Shown: positions 44,224 to 56,795 of the stretch, piece by piece
Layout of the letters: the number at the start of each line of letters is the position of its first letter
Numbering within the stretch: position 1 is the stretch's first letter
Source: Artemisia argyi
Lineage: Eukaryota; Streptophyta; Magnoliopsida; Asterales; Asteraceae
Direction of reading: 5' to 3'
Length of the DNA: 64,000 bases
Assembly (NCBI GenBank): GCA_030686995.1
Contig: CM060680.1
Coordinates: 79,660,060-79,724,059 of the forward strand
The notes under the pieces: generated by a model
The model's input: only the letters and a program-made list of their open reading frames with translations
The model's database searches: none
What the model was told of the DNA's origin: nothing
Program-made: the position numbers and the translations under genes

Positions 44224-47200
44224 TCAAAAAACCAACTGCGCAAGTAAAAAAACGACTGATTTTAGCATCTTAACAATTTTAGAACCAATTTTATTACACT
44301 TTGCTAAAATATTGAATTGATGGATACCTAAGTGTCTATAAGCAGCTATATCAGGGAAATTGGTGAAGAAGGCAATGGTGTGGCTGACATAGTAATTTTC
44401 GCCACGGCTGACTATATATATGGACTTTTGGCTTTGTGCTGTCATGTGAAGGATAAAAGGCCCAAGTGTTAAGTAGATCAGCTGCACAAGAGAATAGATC
44501 ATGATTAGTTAACTTAAGCTGCAGTAGAACTATTGGAACAACACCTAGAAGTAGTGGAAACAATATTTGGATTGTTAAGTGTATCTTCCTTTAACCGAGT
44601 TTCTGAACCTAGTGCCTGTAATATTCGATGCCTTATACCAACATGATGTGTGTATTTCTTTGTTCATAGTCGCCTCTATAAAATTTCCCTATCAAAAATC
44701 AAAAGAATGGCAATAATTTCCATTTTTGTTGTACCAATTCGATGCATTATTTTCTATTGAACTAGATTTTAGTTGCTATTGTGTCATTAGTAATCATTAC
44801 TTGAAGTTGCTGACTTTGATTACTACAGTTCAGTTAGTGGCTTATATATTAGAGGAAGTTATGTTGTCCCTTATTAACTACTGTAAAATGGCTTACCAAG
44901 AGGTCCCAGAGATCAAAACTCAGGTGGTGGCTTAAGAACCAAGTCCAAGCTACATGTATGAGAACATCAAACCACTGTTCAAACATTTTACTGATCAACC
45001 GATTGACCAAAACTGCTGCAACCCAAAGGATCAATATGCCCAGAAAGTAGTTTAACTGTAATAATGAAATAAATCAGAGAGTTACTAGTTAAAGAGTTAG
45101 TACATTTTCTGTAAACTTTTATAATCTCCAATAGGTGTTTATAAAGTGTAATTATGCAAATAATTTTGGTGGCCGTATCTGCCCTTTGCAAAAACTTTTA
45201 TCACATGTTCAGAGAAACAATAGCAATTTAGTTGTGCTAATTTACTGATTGATAAGTACATAATCTTAAGGAGAATAGTTTACAGTAGTGAGTTCCGGTA
45301 AGGTTGGAGAAAGGACCATCCAGGTTGGGATTACAATTGCAGCCGAAAATTCGCCAACTCTGTAGATGGTTTGCCTCTTAGAACTTAATATGACTGATGC
45401 TGAGTAACAGCCGACGAACACAGAAGCTCCAGCGAAAACTTTGGCAATATCACTGACATTGATAAATTAATGTAAATTAGGATGATTTATTTGGAAATGA
45501 TATTGGATTTTGTGTTAAAATGTCTTTCAGGAATGTTTACCTTTGATCAACAATGACAATAAGGTTGATCAGAGGACCTATTGAAGCTCCAAAACAATAT
45601 GCAGCGGCAAACAAGAGAATGAGCCTGGGTAGCTGTCCGATTTGTTTTCATTTCAAATTGCAGATGTGTTCAGCCATGGAAAATAGGAGCATTTTTCATC
45701 GAATGAAGACAGTGAAATATGTATGTGCTATGAAATACCTCCCTCCATGGCTGAATTTTGGACAGCAAAAAGATGCTTGTGACAAACACGAGTGTTGTTA
45801 TCCAACCACCTATGCTGTATATCAGATGCAAATACGCGCCAAACACTGAAAATGCGGTGGTGTTGAACAATGTCCAGTATACCTGTACCAAGTCGGAAAG
45901 TACACAGTCAAATAACAAAATGATTAACAAACAGTAAACATTGAACTGAATGGTAAAAAGAAGATAGTAATTTCACTAGTTCAAGTATAATGCAAAGTAA
46001 CTATCTAGCCGAGAAATGGATCTAATCAAAGTAAAATACTGTAACGAACCATAAATCATGATGACAAGAGGTATCACATTATGAAGAGGGAAACTTTAGT
46101 TGACTTTCACATTTTGAAGTCAAACATCAGGACCTTAAAAGATAAATTTTCCAGCACTATTAAAAAGAAATCACTGTGGTAAAGTAATCACAAACACTGA
46201 AATCAAGTTTCCTTTCTCGTGACCTCATCGAGTTTCCATATCTTTCAGCTCAATGTAACAGATAAACCAATATGAATCCAAAATTCACTGACCATTAGAG
46301 AAAATTTTGTCTTAACTTCTCAAAACAAACTAAAAAATAAGTAGTTTTATTCTCATATATTCAGCCAAAATATAATATCCTCTTTCTGTTGCATTTTCAC
46401 AGCCATGAAATACACAAAGTATGCCCATATCACATATTCACATACTTCTTAGCTTAATGAAACCGAAACTAATCATATCAAGAGAAACTTTCTCCAAGCA
46501 CAGACTCTGAAACTAATGAGTCATAAACATGTTACATAGACCAATTCTGAAATCTGATTGACAATTTTCGCAACAGATAATGCAATAGACTAACCGAATC
46601 ACTTCCAATTTAAATCCTACCAGAATCATCTGAGACTAATTAAAATCTTCACAGGATCGTAATAATTCGAATTACAGTATCTGAAAGTAAATGAGCGATA
46701 AACGTATTACATTGACAAATACTGAAATCTTATAACAAATCTCACTACAGATGAGGCAGTTACCAAACCGAATCACTTTAATTTCACATTTCCGCCCGAA
46801 TCATCTCATTGAACCACTATCTAACTTATTCATATCTAACGATATAAAATAAGTAATCTCAAATCAATGATAACTAAATGTAGAACATATATCAGTTTTC
46901 AACTACTGTATAATTAACCATTTTCACAGCAGATGATGCAATATACAAACCGAATCACTTCTAGCTCAAATTTCCACCTGAATAGTCTCGTAAAACAACT
47001 ACTCGTAACTGACATATCCATACAATCCACCAACTCGAAATACATAATCTGATATCAATGAATGATGAACGTGTAAGAGAGATCGGATTTAACAACTTTC
47101 ACAACAGATAATGCAACTAACAAACCGAATCACCTCTAGTTCAAATATCTTACGTCAATTATCTCGTAAAACGACTAATTAACACACTCGCAGGATCACA

Positions 47201-48031
47201 CCAGCTAGAGCTACACAAACTGAAATAAACAAATTCAGGAACATTAACAACAATTTCTGCAACAGATGATGCAATAAACAAACTGAACCTCTTATAGTTC
47301 AAATATCTTAAGTAAACGACTAATTAACATATTTTTACCATAGATGACACAAAATAAAGAATTTGATATCAATGAGTGATAAACGTCACATATGACGCAA
47401 TGCACAAACCTAATCACTTCAGCTTTAAATCGCCTACTATAATTATCTCGTAAAACGACTAATTAACATATTCATAGAATCAGATTAGTGATAAACTTAC
47501 GAAATAGATCAGTTCTGAGATCTGATCATCATTTTTGCAATAGATAACGACGCAACTAACAAACCTAATAACTTCTAATTCACATATCTTACGCCAATTA
47601 TCTCGTAATACGACTAATCAACATATTCACAGGATCACACCAGCTCAAAATACAAAAACTGAAATGAAGTAGCAATAGGGACATATCCTGGAATACGATT
47701 AACGATTTCCGCTACCGATAATGATATTTAACGAGCCTGAACACTTAATAGCGCAATTTTTATATAATTGAATTAATTATGAGTGATATACATACAAACG
47801 TGTTTCGCAACAGATAATGACGCAACTATCAAACCGAATCTAATTCAAATATTTTCCATTAAACGACTAATTAACGCATTCATATGATATACAATATGAG
47901 ATAAAGTTTCTGACGTTAACAAGCGATATACGTCTAACTAACAGTTTTCGCAACAGATAATGTAACGGAGTAGTGCTATGCATCGCGGTTGGATTCCACG
48001 GCTTGTTGAAGTAGCTCTTCACTCGATCCAT
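44224..48031 (-). CDS. Divergent Bax-inhibitor-1-like (TMBIM family) gene
   Basis: Exons supported on the minus strand: 45882-45739, 45632-45541, 45452-45284, 45055-44897, 44481-44224 (TGA), all with GT-AG borders and consistent phase, giving about 273 residues. Exon 1 probably starts at ATG 48031 (MDRVKSYFNKPWNPTAM), but its donor is unclear. VYWTLFNTTAFSVFGAYLHL resembles the first membrane segment of plant BI-1; YYVSHTIAFFTNF resembles its C-terminal YVKHSLTLFTDF. BI-1 is an ER membrane Ca2+/pH-responsive cell-death suppressor. Aligned by eye, the acidic residues of the BI-1 DTQ and FTDF motifs are Gln and Asn here. The segment from exon 1 that normally ends in SPAVQxHLK is not found, and exon 45055-44897 adds length. 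It could be a fast-evolving paralogue or a decaying copy. Confidence 0.65.
46560..47970. repeat. Degenerate tandem array in the BI-1-like intron 1
   Basis: About nine or ten units spaced roughly 130-185 bp share CAACAGATAATGCAA, ACAAACCGAATCACTTC, TCAAATATCTTACG and ATCTCGTAAAACGACTAATT. Cores start near 46575, 46745, 46925, 47100, 47262, 47395, 47535, 47710, 47810 and 47950. The last unit begins only about 80 bases inside the predicted start codon, so the array runs into exon 1. Confidence 0.85.
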
Positions 48032-48576
48032 CACGTTGCAGTTACTGTGTGGTAGTGTGTGTGTGAGCGTGAGAGTGAAAGGTGAAGAAGAGTGAAAGTT
48101 ATTCGTATTTAAAGGTTGTTACAAGGAGAGAGGGAAACTTTTGAATTAGATATTTTCATAAGTCGAAGGTTTTCACCGTCGGGTTTCAAATTGGACATGG
48201 ATTTCCCTTGAAAGAAAGTAACCGTTCAAAAAAAAAAAAAAAAAGATATTTTCATAAGTTGGCTATGAGATTCGTGCTAGTTACATTTTTTAAAAGTTAT
48301 TTACAATAATATTTTTATTTAGAGGTATGCTGGATCACAAAGAAGCTCCCACAAAAACATCCACAAGCTAACGCGTCAGCGTTTAATTGATGTATTTTGT
48401 AACAGTTTCTCTCCCCTCTCTCTTACTGAACCAATCAGTATCTGCCATAACAATTTGTGGATTTTTTTTGTAGGACTTTTTTTGTGGCCATAACATTTCT
48501 CTTTTATCAATTTGTTTTGTTTGGAATATCTGAATGTATTTCATTAGAACTTATATAGGGATGAAAAGAAATTGAG
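48032..48576. promoter_or_regulatory. Upstream region of the BI-1-like gene
   Basis: Directly upstream on the minus strand there is a short CT/CA-rich leader (CTTCACCTTTCACTCTC type, about 48085-48050). TTTAAATACG (minus, about 48114-48105) is a weak TATA candidate. A 17-base A run lies near 48230. Confidence 0.35.
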
Positions 48577-48706
48577 CGTGTGTTTGGTTGAAACTCGGGA
48601 AAGGGAAAATGAAAGGTAATGATAATAGTGGGGAAAGGAAAAAGCATTCCTTCCAATTTATTGAGTAATGGGTCATTGTATTATAGTATCTTTTACCAAA
48701 CACCTT
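48577..48706. mobile_element. MITE-like foldback
   Basis: GTGTGTTTGGTTGAAA at the left faces TTTTACCAAACACC at the right. The interior is purine-rich (GGGAAAGG words). Target duplication is not clear. Confidence 0.4.
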
Positions 48707-48956
48707 TTTTTCATTATCTTTCTCATTCTTCACCCCCATAACTCCCTACTGAAATAACATTAAGCAACGAGGTACCCGAGAGTAGAGACATACTCGAAAA
48801 AAGTATCAAAATTGAGTTGATATAAGCCAAGTTCAAGTTTTAGCTATTTGAACAGACATTTACGTAGTAATTGGACTACACGTGTTGTGTTTTTCTAAAG
48901 ATATTAGGTATTAAATCGATTATTATTGCTATAGATTAATATGGCTTAAATATTAA

Positions 48957-51921
48957 CTAGGCGAGTACCCGTGCATAGCAACAGAAATTCTTGGCGGCAG
49001 ACAATTAACGATATGTGATATTGTGGTAAGCGTTTCGTGTAACGCTTAAAATAAAACGTGAAAAATCCTTTTCGGGTGTAGAATGTTATGTTACGGGTGT
49101 ATGATATTTTTTGATTGATAGACCATAGTGCCTTACATAAGTTAGATCGAAAGAACATATCCACCATTTATTAATAGAAGTTATTTTGAAGTATCAAGTA
49201 AAGAATTGGTGTGATGATTTGGTTTAAATGTCAAGATTATTTGAGATGCTTTCCATATACTTGTACTCCAGTTGTCTAGTTGACCAAGCGCAATCATTCA
49301 CAAATTTAAGTTGACTAAATTCCTTTAATAACGCTTGCCACTATTTAAATAGTTTCCAAATTTTTGATGCAAGAAAATTATCTTTCAAATGTCTCACAAA
49401 TTAAGAAAATACCCTTGCCATAGATAGATTAAGGCAATTCAGCTTTGTATTTCAAATGAATGCCTCGCCGTGTACAAATATGTGTTGCCAATTATGAAAA
49501 GACCCTTGCCATAAATACACATTCTAATTAAATACTTTCCATAGTTAGGTTGGGCGGAACAAATGAATGAAAGTGAACTGAGCAGTACCACTATACTTCA
49601 GTCACCAAGACAATTCCAAATCTTCAGATGTCCTATAATACAAATTTTAGGCATCATTAAGCTGCTTGGAACAAGATCAAATATTCAATAAACGAAACAA
49701 TGAGAGTAACAAAAATAAGTGGCTGAACTAAATTAAGCAGAGGAACTTAATGTGTAAAAATAGCTAAGTCTCCATTTAAATTCATGCTTGACCTCTCTAT
49801 CATTCAGTTTGATCATACACAATTTGGGAAAAAAAATGATCTATATGTTTAGCGCATACCTCCTCAATGATGTTAAATTTAATGCCTTTGTTTGAACTTT
49901 AGTTGCTTGCGACAATAAGCATTTTTTAAATTTAGTTGCTTGAAAAAGAAAACCAAATAGTCTTAAACACGTTAATGAGATAACACCAAAACGTGTTATT
50001 ATTACGATTCTCAAATAACTCTTGTACGTCACTTCTAATACAAAAAATAAACTGATAAATGTCATGTTTTATTAGTAGATGCTTAAAAAGGTTAGAATCA
50101 ATGTGTAACCTACAAAGAAAACATGTTACATACTAAATAATTGCAAAAAGAAAATTTGTTCTGGTGGCTCTAGTTATTTTTAATCCTCGCAATCGACATT
50201 TTATAGTCCTTATTAATCAATTAGATGAATATAATAATCAACAATCTTTGAATATAATAATCACATAGAAATTTCATGCTTAAACATAATTGTGAGAATG
50301 ATCTTGTCATAAGATATAACAAGTGATAGTAACGCATAAGAAATAGAACTCACAAGATTATGATTAGAAATCCATTTGGAACATAGAAATCTGCAAAATC
50401 AAAGAGAGAAAAAAAAAAGATGTTAGTCAATTGATTTGTCATTTCCATTTCTTTTGATTTGTTTAGACAGTCGTTTATTTATATATGCTTTTACTCAAGC
50501 AGAATTTTGAACTTCAACGAAATCAATTTCCCACCTAGCATTGACATTCATTGGCATATAGTTTCCTAACTTGCAATATTGTTTCCTTGCTTAAGTTAGA
50601 GACATTCATTGGCATATAGTTTCCATATCTAAACACAAATTCAGTTCTGACTTTTGATTTCCATTAAGGACATTGACCAATTCAGTTTCACAAGAGCGGC
50701 ATTAACCAAAAATTGCTTAATAATAAAAGATTGGCAACAATGAACAGTTGCCTTTGTTCTTAATGATGCAATTATAACAACAATTGAATTTTTTACATTT
50801 TGTATGAAGTAGTTCTAAATAAGCAACCTCAAGTACAAGTACACCCACTGATACACTCCAAACACATCAAAACAAATTATGCAAGACTACCCAACAATAT
50901 AAAATCTTTCTAATATACACATGAAGCAATATCCAAAATTCAGATCACACACTTGTAAACATCGTATGCTTCATCTACAACAGTGTACCCTATTAAACAC
51001 CATATGAAGCAATATAGTTCTTTTAATATTGTCAACATTGAAGGAAAAAAAAAAGTTGCAAGCAGCCTCAAAAGAATCAGTGACCATTTTCTCAAAATGT
51101 CTTCAAATATTAACTTTATAATAAAATTTACATAAAAATTTTTAGAACAAAATTAACCTTTAAGTATAAAGCATACTATTTCCGGTGGTAGCAACTAATT
51201 CCGGCAATGGTGGTAACAATTTCGGCGACGGCAGTTCCAGGCGGCGGCGGCACACTTTACAGCGATAGAAGTTGTGGATCCTTTTTTCGGCGATAGTAGT
51301 AGCGGTAAGTGGCGGAAACCGGTGGCTATATATAACAATAAAATTAATAAAAATGTTACTATAGATAGATTTATTCAAAAAACCTATAGATCTATACAAA
51401 AAAACCTATAGATCGATAACAAAAAAATTTCAAAGCTTCATTAATACAGATAGATCTATAAAAAAAACTAAAAAAAATAAAAAAACTCAAAACTAAAAAA
51501 AACCTTCTTGCTGGTCTTAAGTCTCTGCGGTGGTGTTCTATTGTGGTTAGGCTGTCGGTCGTAGTTGTATGCAGCGGCGACAAGCACTGGAGATGGCGTT
51601 TCGTGGTGGTGGGGTCTCGTGGTAGTGGTGGTGATGTTCCAGCAGCCGAGTGTTAAGGGTGTCGGTGGTGGAGGGTACCGGTGGTAGAGGGGTATCGAGT
51701 GTGAAGGGTGTTGGTGGTGGAGGGTTGAGTGTTTTTTAGAGAGAGAGAGAGAGCCAAGTGTGAGAATGAGAAGGATGAGAGAGTTTTGTAAGTTTCAAAA
51801 GGTAAAAATGCATTAATTACTCTCCATCAATAATTGGTTGACAAGGGTAAAATGGGCATTGACTAAAATTTCAGTTTTTCACATTTCACATTGACCAAAA
51901 ACCCTTTATAAGTAGTTAAGA
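48957..51921 (-). mobile_element. Non-autonomous Helitron, 2965 bp
   Basis: On the minus strand it starts TCTTAACTACTTATAAAGGG at 51921, preceded by A, and ends GTTGCTATGCACGGGTACTC then GCCTAG at 48957, followed by T. A TC start, CTAG end and insertion between A and T are the Helitron rules. The 3' end matches the Helitron ending at 54035. No Rep/helicase is seen. It contains a GC- and GGT-rich stretch (about 51180-51760, GGTGGTGG words) and a (GA)n run near 51738. Confidence 0.75.
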
Positions 51922-52514
51922 TAATAAAATTTCAACCGTCCCTGTTGCTACATTCACGCCGTCACGCCATTTTAGCCATCAAATGTTGGCTTCGGTCTCG
52001 CTACTAACACACAATATAATACACATTTCACCAATTAATATACTGCATCACTAGCCACGCCACTCCGACGAAATTCCAACTGATTTAACCATTCACCAAA
52101 GTTAGTGGTCATATTCCCAAATTTAGAAAAATAAGTCGATAAGTTTTGGAACATAGTAATAACGATTGAGGGCACTCGCGCGTTGCTGCGAGAATGTTAT
52201 GTCTAATCTAAAATCGAAATAAAACGACCAGGAAAAAAAATTAACGACTAAAAATGTGCAAAAGATCGCTAACGGGGGACTAACGGTGCTATTTACAGCT
52301 AACTGGAAGGACCATTTTTGTAATTCGTTGGGTACAAAATAATTCTGGAAATAATATGTTTTTTTACATAAAAAGTCTCTAAAATTCTTGACGTGTTGCA
52401 TCGTTAGTCCCCAGCATGTTGCATCGTTAGTCCCCGAAGGACCTATCTTGCAATGACAATTTCACCTTAGGGACTATTTTGCATTCGTGCACTGTTTCGT
52501 TCACTGTAGGTACA
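51922..52514. other. Non-coding spacer with foldback word
   Basis: CTCGCGCGTTGCTGCGAG at about 52177-52194 forms a small hairpin like those near Helitron 3' ends, but no CTAG follows. GTTGCATCGTTAGTCCCC is repeated in tandem near 52396-52438. Confidence 0.45.
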
Positions 52515-52849
52515 GTGTCGAACAGTAAAAGATTCCCCTTTTACTAATAATGATAAAACATAACCCTTATAGACTTATTTATTTGCATTACAGTCCCTTG
52601 ACTTTCAAATTCATATCAATTACGCCTTATGTTGGACCACGAGTATAACTTGCATGCGTTCACCGATTTAATATGTAATAGCTATAGTGTCGAACAGTAA
52701 AAGGTTCCCCTTTTAGTATATATAATAATGATAAAACATAACCCTTATAGACTTATTTATTTGCATTACAGTCCCTTGACTTTCAAATTCATATCAATTA
52801 CGCCTTATGTTGGACCACGAGTATAACTTGCATGCGTTCACCGATTTAA
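52515..52849. repeat. Tandem duplication of about 172 bp
   Basis: GTGTCGAACAGTAAAAG begins at 52515 and again at 52687. Both copies continue nearly identically to TTCACCGATTTAA. The first then reads TATGTAATAG; in the second a Helitron follows. Confidence 0.95.
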
Positions 52850-54035
52850 TCTATACTACATATAAAGGAAAAATGGTCAATCTTGAAAAGTGGAAATCTT
52901 GAAAAATCTTATTAAAGGAAGTTATGAAATATAATTAACACTCTTAGTAAAACACCCAATTACTTAAAAGTACATTAATTTATTCACATTGTACAACCAA
53001 TTAAAAACATATCTACCAAATTAAATACAACCAATTAATACAAATCACAAACCCGGTTGACCCGGGATGCTTCAAACCAGACGGGTTAAACCGGTTTAAT
53101 TTGACCCGTTTTCGACCCAACATAGCGAGTTGACCCGGTTTAAATCAACCAATTTTTCGACCGGAACGGTTCACCCGGTTGAACCACCCTGGTCGAACCG
53201 GGTTTCAAGACATTATGTTTAATTCCTAAATGTTCAAACTTTTATTATTTTTCATTTATAACCTATAAACTTTTTTTTGATGAATAAACTATTTGTCAAT
53301 ATAAAGAATGTATGGTCAAATCTTGAAAAAGGAAATCATGAAAGTTAAAGGTGAGAGAAATGCATAGTATAATTAATACTCTTATTAAAACACCCCATAA
53401 CTTTAAAGTACAATAATTTATTCACATTGTACAATCAATTAAAAGCATATATATCAAATTAAAAACAACCAATTAAAACACCTCTTACTAAAAAGTACAA
53501 TAAAATTTTCACAATGTACAATTTAAACAAGCTACAACATAATATAAATATAAAATAATTAACACACTAACTAATGTTATTTTACACATTATACAAATTA
53601 ATAAAACACACAAAACTTTATACAAGCTAACAAGTTGATGGTACATATAGTTTTGAAAACTGGATCGGACCAACGGGTTCAACCGAAAATCGGTGTCGCC
53701 ACCGATTCGTCTAACTAATAAAATTCATACGAAAACATATATTTCAAAATGAAACTATTAATACACATCGAAAACCGGGTTTACCAGGGACGCTTCAAAC
53801 CCGGCGGGTTGACCCGGTTTAATTTGACCCGTTTTCGACCCAACCCATCAGGTTCACTCGATTTAAATCGACCTATTTTTCGTCCAGAACGGGTTGATCC
53901 GGGTTTCAAAACATTATGTTTAATCTCTAAATCTTCAAACTTTTATTATTTTTCGTTTATAACCCATAAACTTTTTTTATCACTAAACGATCTGTCGCTA
54001 TAAAATCTCGTTGCTATGCACGGGTACTCGTCTAG
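52850..54035 (+). mobile_element. Helitron, 1186 bp, internally duplicated
   Basis: It starts TCTATACTACATATAAAGG after A (52849) and ends TGCTATGCACGGGTACTCG then TCTAG at 54035, followed by TATGTAAT. The neighbouring tandem copy (52671/52672) shows the empty site. Inside are two related units, about 52857-53296 and 53297-54035. They share TTCACATTGTACAA, ACCCGGTTTAAAT/CCCGTTTTCGACCC blocks and the stretch before the 3' end, but only the second keeps the terminal sequence. No protein is encoded. Confidence 0.85.
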
Positions 54036-54789
54036 TATGTAATGTAATATATCTAGAATTTGATCTATTACTTTGCATTGGTAGTTGTTTATTGGTAGTT
54101 TAATTTTTTTTCTCTCTCTTACATCAAATTCAAATCCAAATCTATGTGCGTTTGGTTTGATACTTTGGAATGGATTTTAAGTTTGATGTGACATAATTTG
54201 TTGTTTGGTTCATTCTTTCAATAAGATGAATGATATATTGAATCAAATTTCATTCCACATTAATTTGAAAGGTTTTGTCAAAACCCGTGTGACTTACCAG
54301 TTTCTACTCTCACATGCCATTTTTATTTAAATTTTTAAATGATATTTTATTACTATAATTTTATTATAAAATACATTTAATAAATATATTTTCTCTCTCC
54401 AAATTCTAAATCAAATCCAAATCGAAATCCTATTCCAAACCCACCTATAAATCAAATGGCCCCTTAATACAAATTCAAATTCAAATCCTAATCCTAATCC
54501 AAATCCAAATCCTAAACCCACCTACAAACCAAACGGACCCTAAACCTTTGTAAGAAAACCAAATATTCTTCATGTTCAATTCTGTATTTTACATGTATAT
54601 TATATGCTATAATCATATATTCGACATGAATATACATTGTACTTGGCTAAAAACACTTGGAAAATATGTTTTGATCTTGATTCTTTTGGACAATTTTGAT
54701 CAGTGGCACATAAAGATGACATTATATGATCCGGATGGAGAGAAGTTTGAAAAGTCATACCGAACAAAGTGTACTAATAGGAAATTATA
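54036..54789. other. MITE-like ends in AT-rich flank
   Basis: GTGCGTTTGGTTTGATAC (about 54147) and the inverted ends ATAAATCAAATGGCCCC (54462) and CAAACCAAACGGACCC|TAA (about 54542) resemble nested Tourist-like MITEs. The boundaries do not resolve cleanly. Confidence 0.35.
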
Positions 54790-56795
54790 AGAAAAGTTCG
54801 ACCCTAAAGATATCCTCAATGAGGAACTCACTCAAATAGGATAGAGCATGACTTTGAGTCTAGCTACAAGACTCATTAATTAAGAAAAACGCTTCTTTGG
54901 AGTCAACCCAAGCTTTTAATTGTTTGTTTATTTGTTTTGTTTTTATCTTGATTTCATATATATGTTCCATCTTTCTTTGTTTATTGATCATGTCACGATT
55001 TGTGAAAAAGTTTTATTTTGTTTTTAACTTCGTCTTAATCATATATAAATGTATTTTACAAAAAGATAAGTGTAGGGAAGATCATATTTGTTTTTAAGAA
55101 TGAATTCGACATGAACAATAACAAATATTGATTTAGCATATATATATTAGCGTGTTTGTTTGAATCAAATGCTTGTATCGAGTCACAATGATTGCTTTAC
55201 AGAATTTTCAGGTTTTAATTATTAGATTTTTCCAGAAACAAAACATAAAAATTCTGTCAGGTCAGTCCTGACGACGTCAGGTTAGAATTTTGTTTTTCTG
55301 CTGGAACTCTTATATTTTTGAAAATTTCCAGAATCTTTAAATTTCCAAGAATATGTAAACATTTATTTTGCAAGCATTATATCTTACATTGCTTTCTAGG
55401 ATTTAATTTTTATATATGTAGATTTTACCACTGATTTTATGCGAGGTTTTGTGTTTCTTTTTTTTTTTAGTTAATTACAGGTTATATTGGACAAGAAAAT
55501 AAAGTATACATCGAAAGTGAAGCTTATCATGTTTGTTTTCTTGGAGGAAGATTTAACCATATTTTCACATCGTCCATGCCAAGTCAAATTAAGGGAGTAC
55601 TAGTTTCTTTCTTTCTCTTTTATCATACTTTATTGCTTTTTAGAAACATTTGGGACAATGTTCGGTTTAAGTGTAAGGATGGTAAAATGGGATACCTTAG
55701 AAGCTATAACTCCACTTGATTTTTATTTTGTTTTAAAGTAAATGTGTAATAAGACTAAGAGAAATACTTGTTATGGCAAATTTGGCATCAAATTTAAAAT
55801 TTTTTGCAACATATAGAAGTGAAACTTTAGTTTTAATAAGCGTCTCATGGATAAGAATTATATAGCTAGCACAAAAATCGTACCACTCAAAAATTTTTAC
55901 CGCAAAAATGTGAGGTTCGCCCTTAGATTATTAGGAAAAAGCACTCACTTTTGATGCTTATGAGTGTACCAGTATTATATAGATTCTAGAACTTACGTTT
56001 GTGATGCATCCCGAGACCGCTAGTGAGACTACATTCATGTAGTTAGGATTTACTATATGATAAGGGGCATTAGGATAACCAATGTTTTAAACATGTTTTA
56101 TAATTACATTGACTTCATTGGTCAAGTTATTTTTTCACACCTTTGCGATATACTCATCTTTAGTACACGATACCCCTAGTACACCCCTCATAACCTATCC
56201 TTTTCACGGTTCTCATTATATTTCGGTAGATTCCGAAATATTAATGAAGAACATTGTTTACAATCCACCCCGAAATGTACACCCAAATCGCCTTAGCCTA
56301 CCTTGTATGCACTCATTTTTAGTGCATTATTGTTATTTTTTTAAAACCTTTTGTTAATTGTTTAATTGGCTACATGATTGCTAAGTCGAGTCATATCTTG
56401 TATATATAATTTGGGGATGATTGGGACTCATGGTAAAAGTACTAGTCGTTATAGAGTGGAAGGGGAAATCATTACTCCTTATATACATTAGCGTTTAAAG
56501 TACTCCAATTGTTTTGATTTTCTTAATTCGGGTCTATAATTTAGTTATATAAAAGTTCAAGTATAGGCAGGATGCGAGCTCCCTTTGATGTATTATTTTG
56601 GATGGTAGAGCAAGAGCATATGAAAAAAATATATATATATTAGAAAAAGAAAAGTGGAAAAAATATACGGGCTACCATCCGCGTCTTTTCTTTATGTTTA
56701 AGTCAAGATAGTGTCTTGAAAAATACCAAAAAGAGTTTTAGTTAGCAAAGTTGAGTCGAGCTTTGGCTTAGCAATGCCTCTTTGTACATGTAATT
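54790..56795 (+). mobile_element. Gypsy internal region, first copy
   Basis: It matches the post-gag region of the element at 8729 (about 11515-13482) in order, with more changes. It begins near GGAGTCAACCCAAGC and breaks off at TACATGTAATTGACCATGA. No gag or pol frame remains. Confidence 0.7.

Noticed and set aside
45553..45849. 98-codon plus-strand ORF
   Set aside because: It is the antisense shadow of the BI-1-like exons.
52177..52194. Possible further Helitron end (CTCGCGCGTTGCTGCGAG)
   Set aside because: The hairpin is present but no CTAG terminus follows on either strand, so it is only mentioned in the spacer.
54572..55097. Two short plus-strand ORFs near the start of the second Gypsy element
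   Set aside because: They show no gag or pol motif and match AT-rich non-coding parts of the family.
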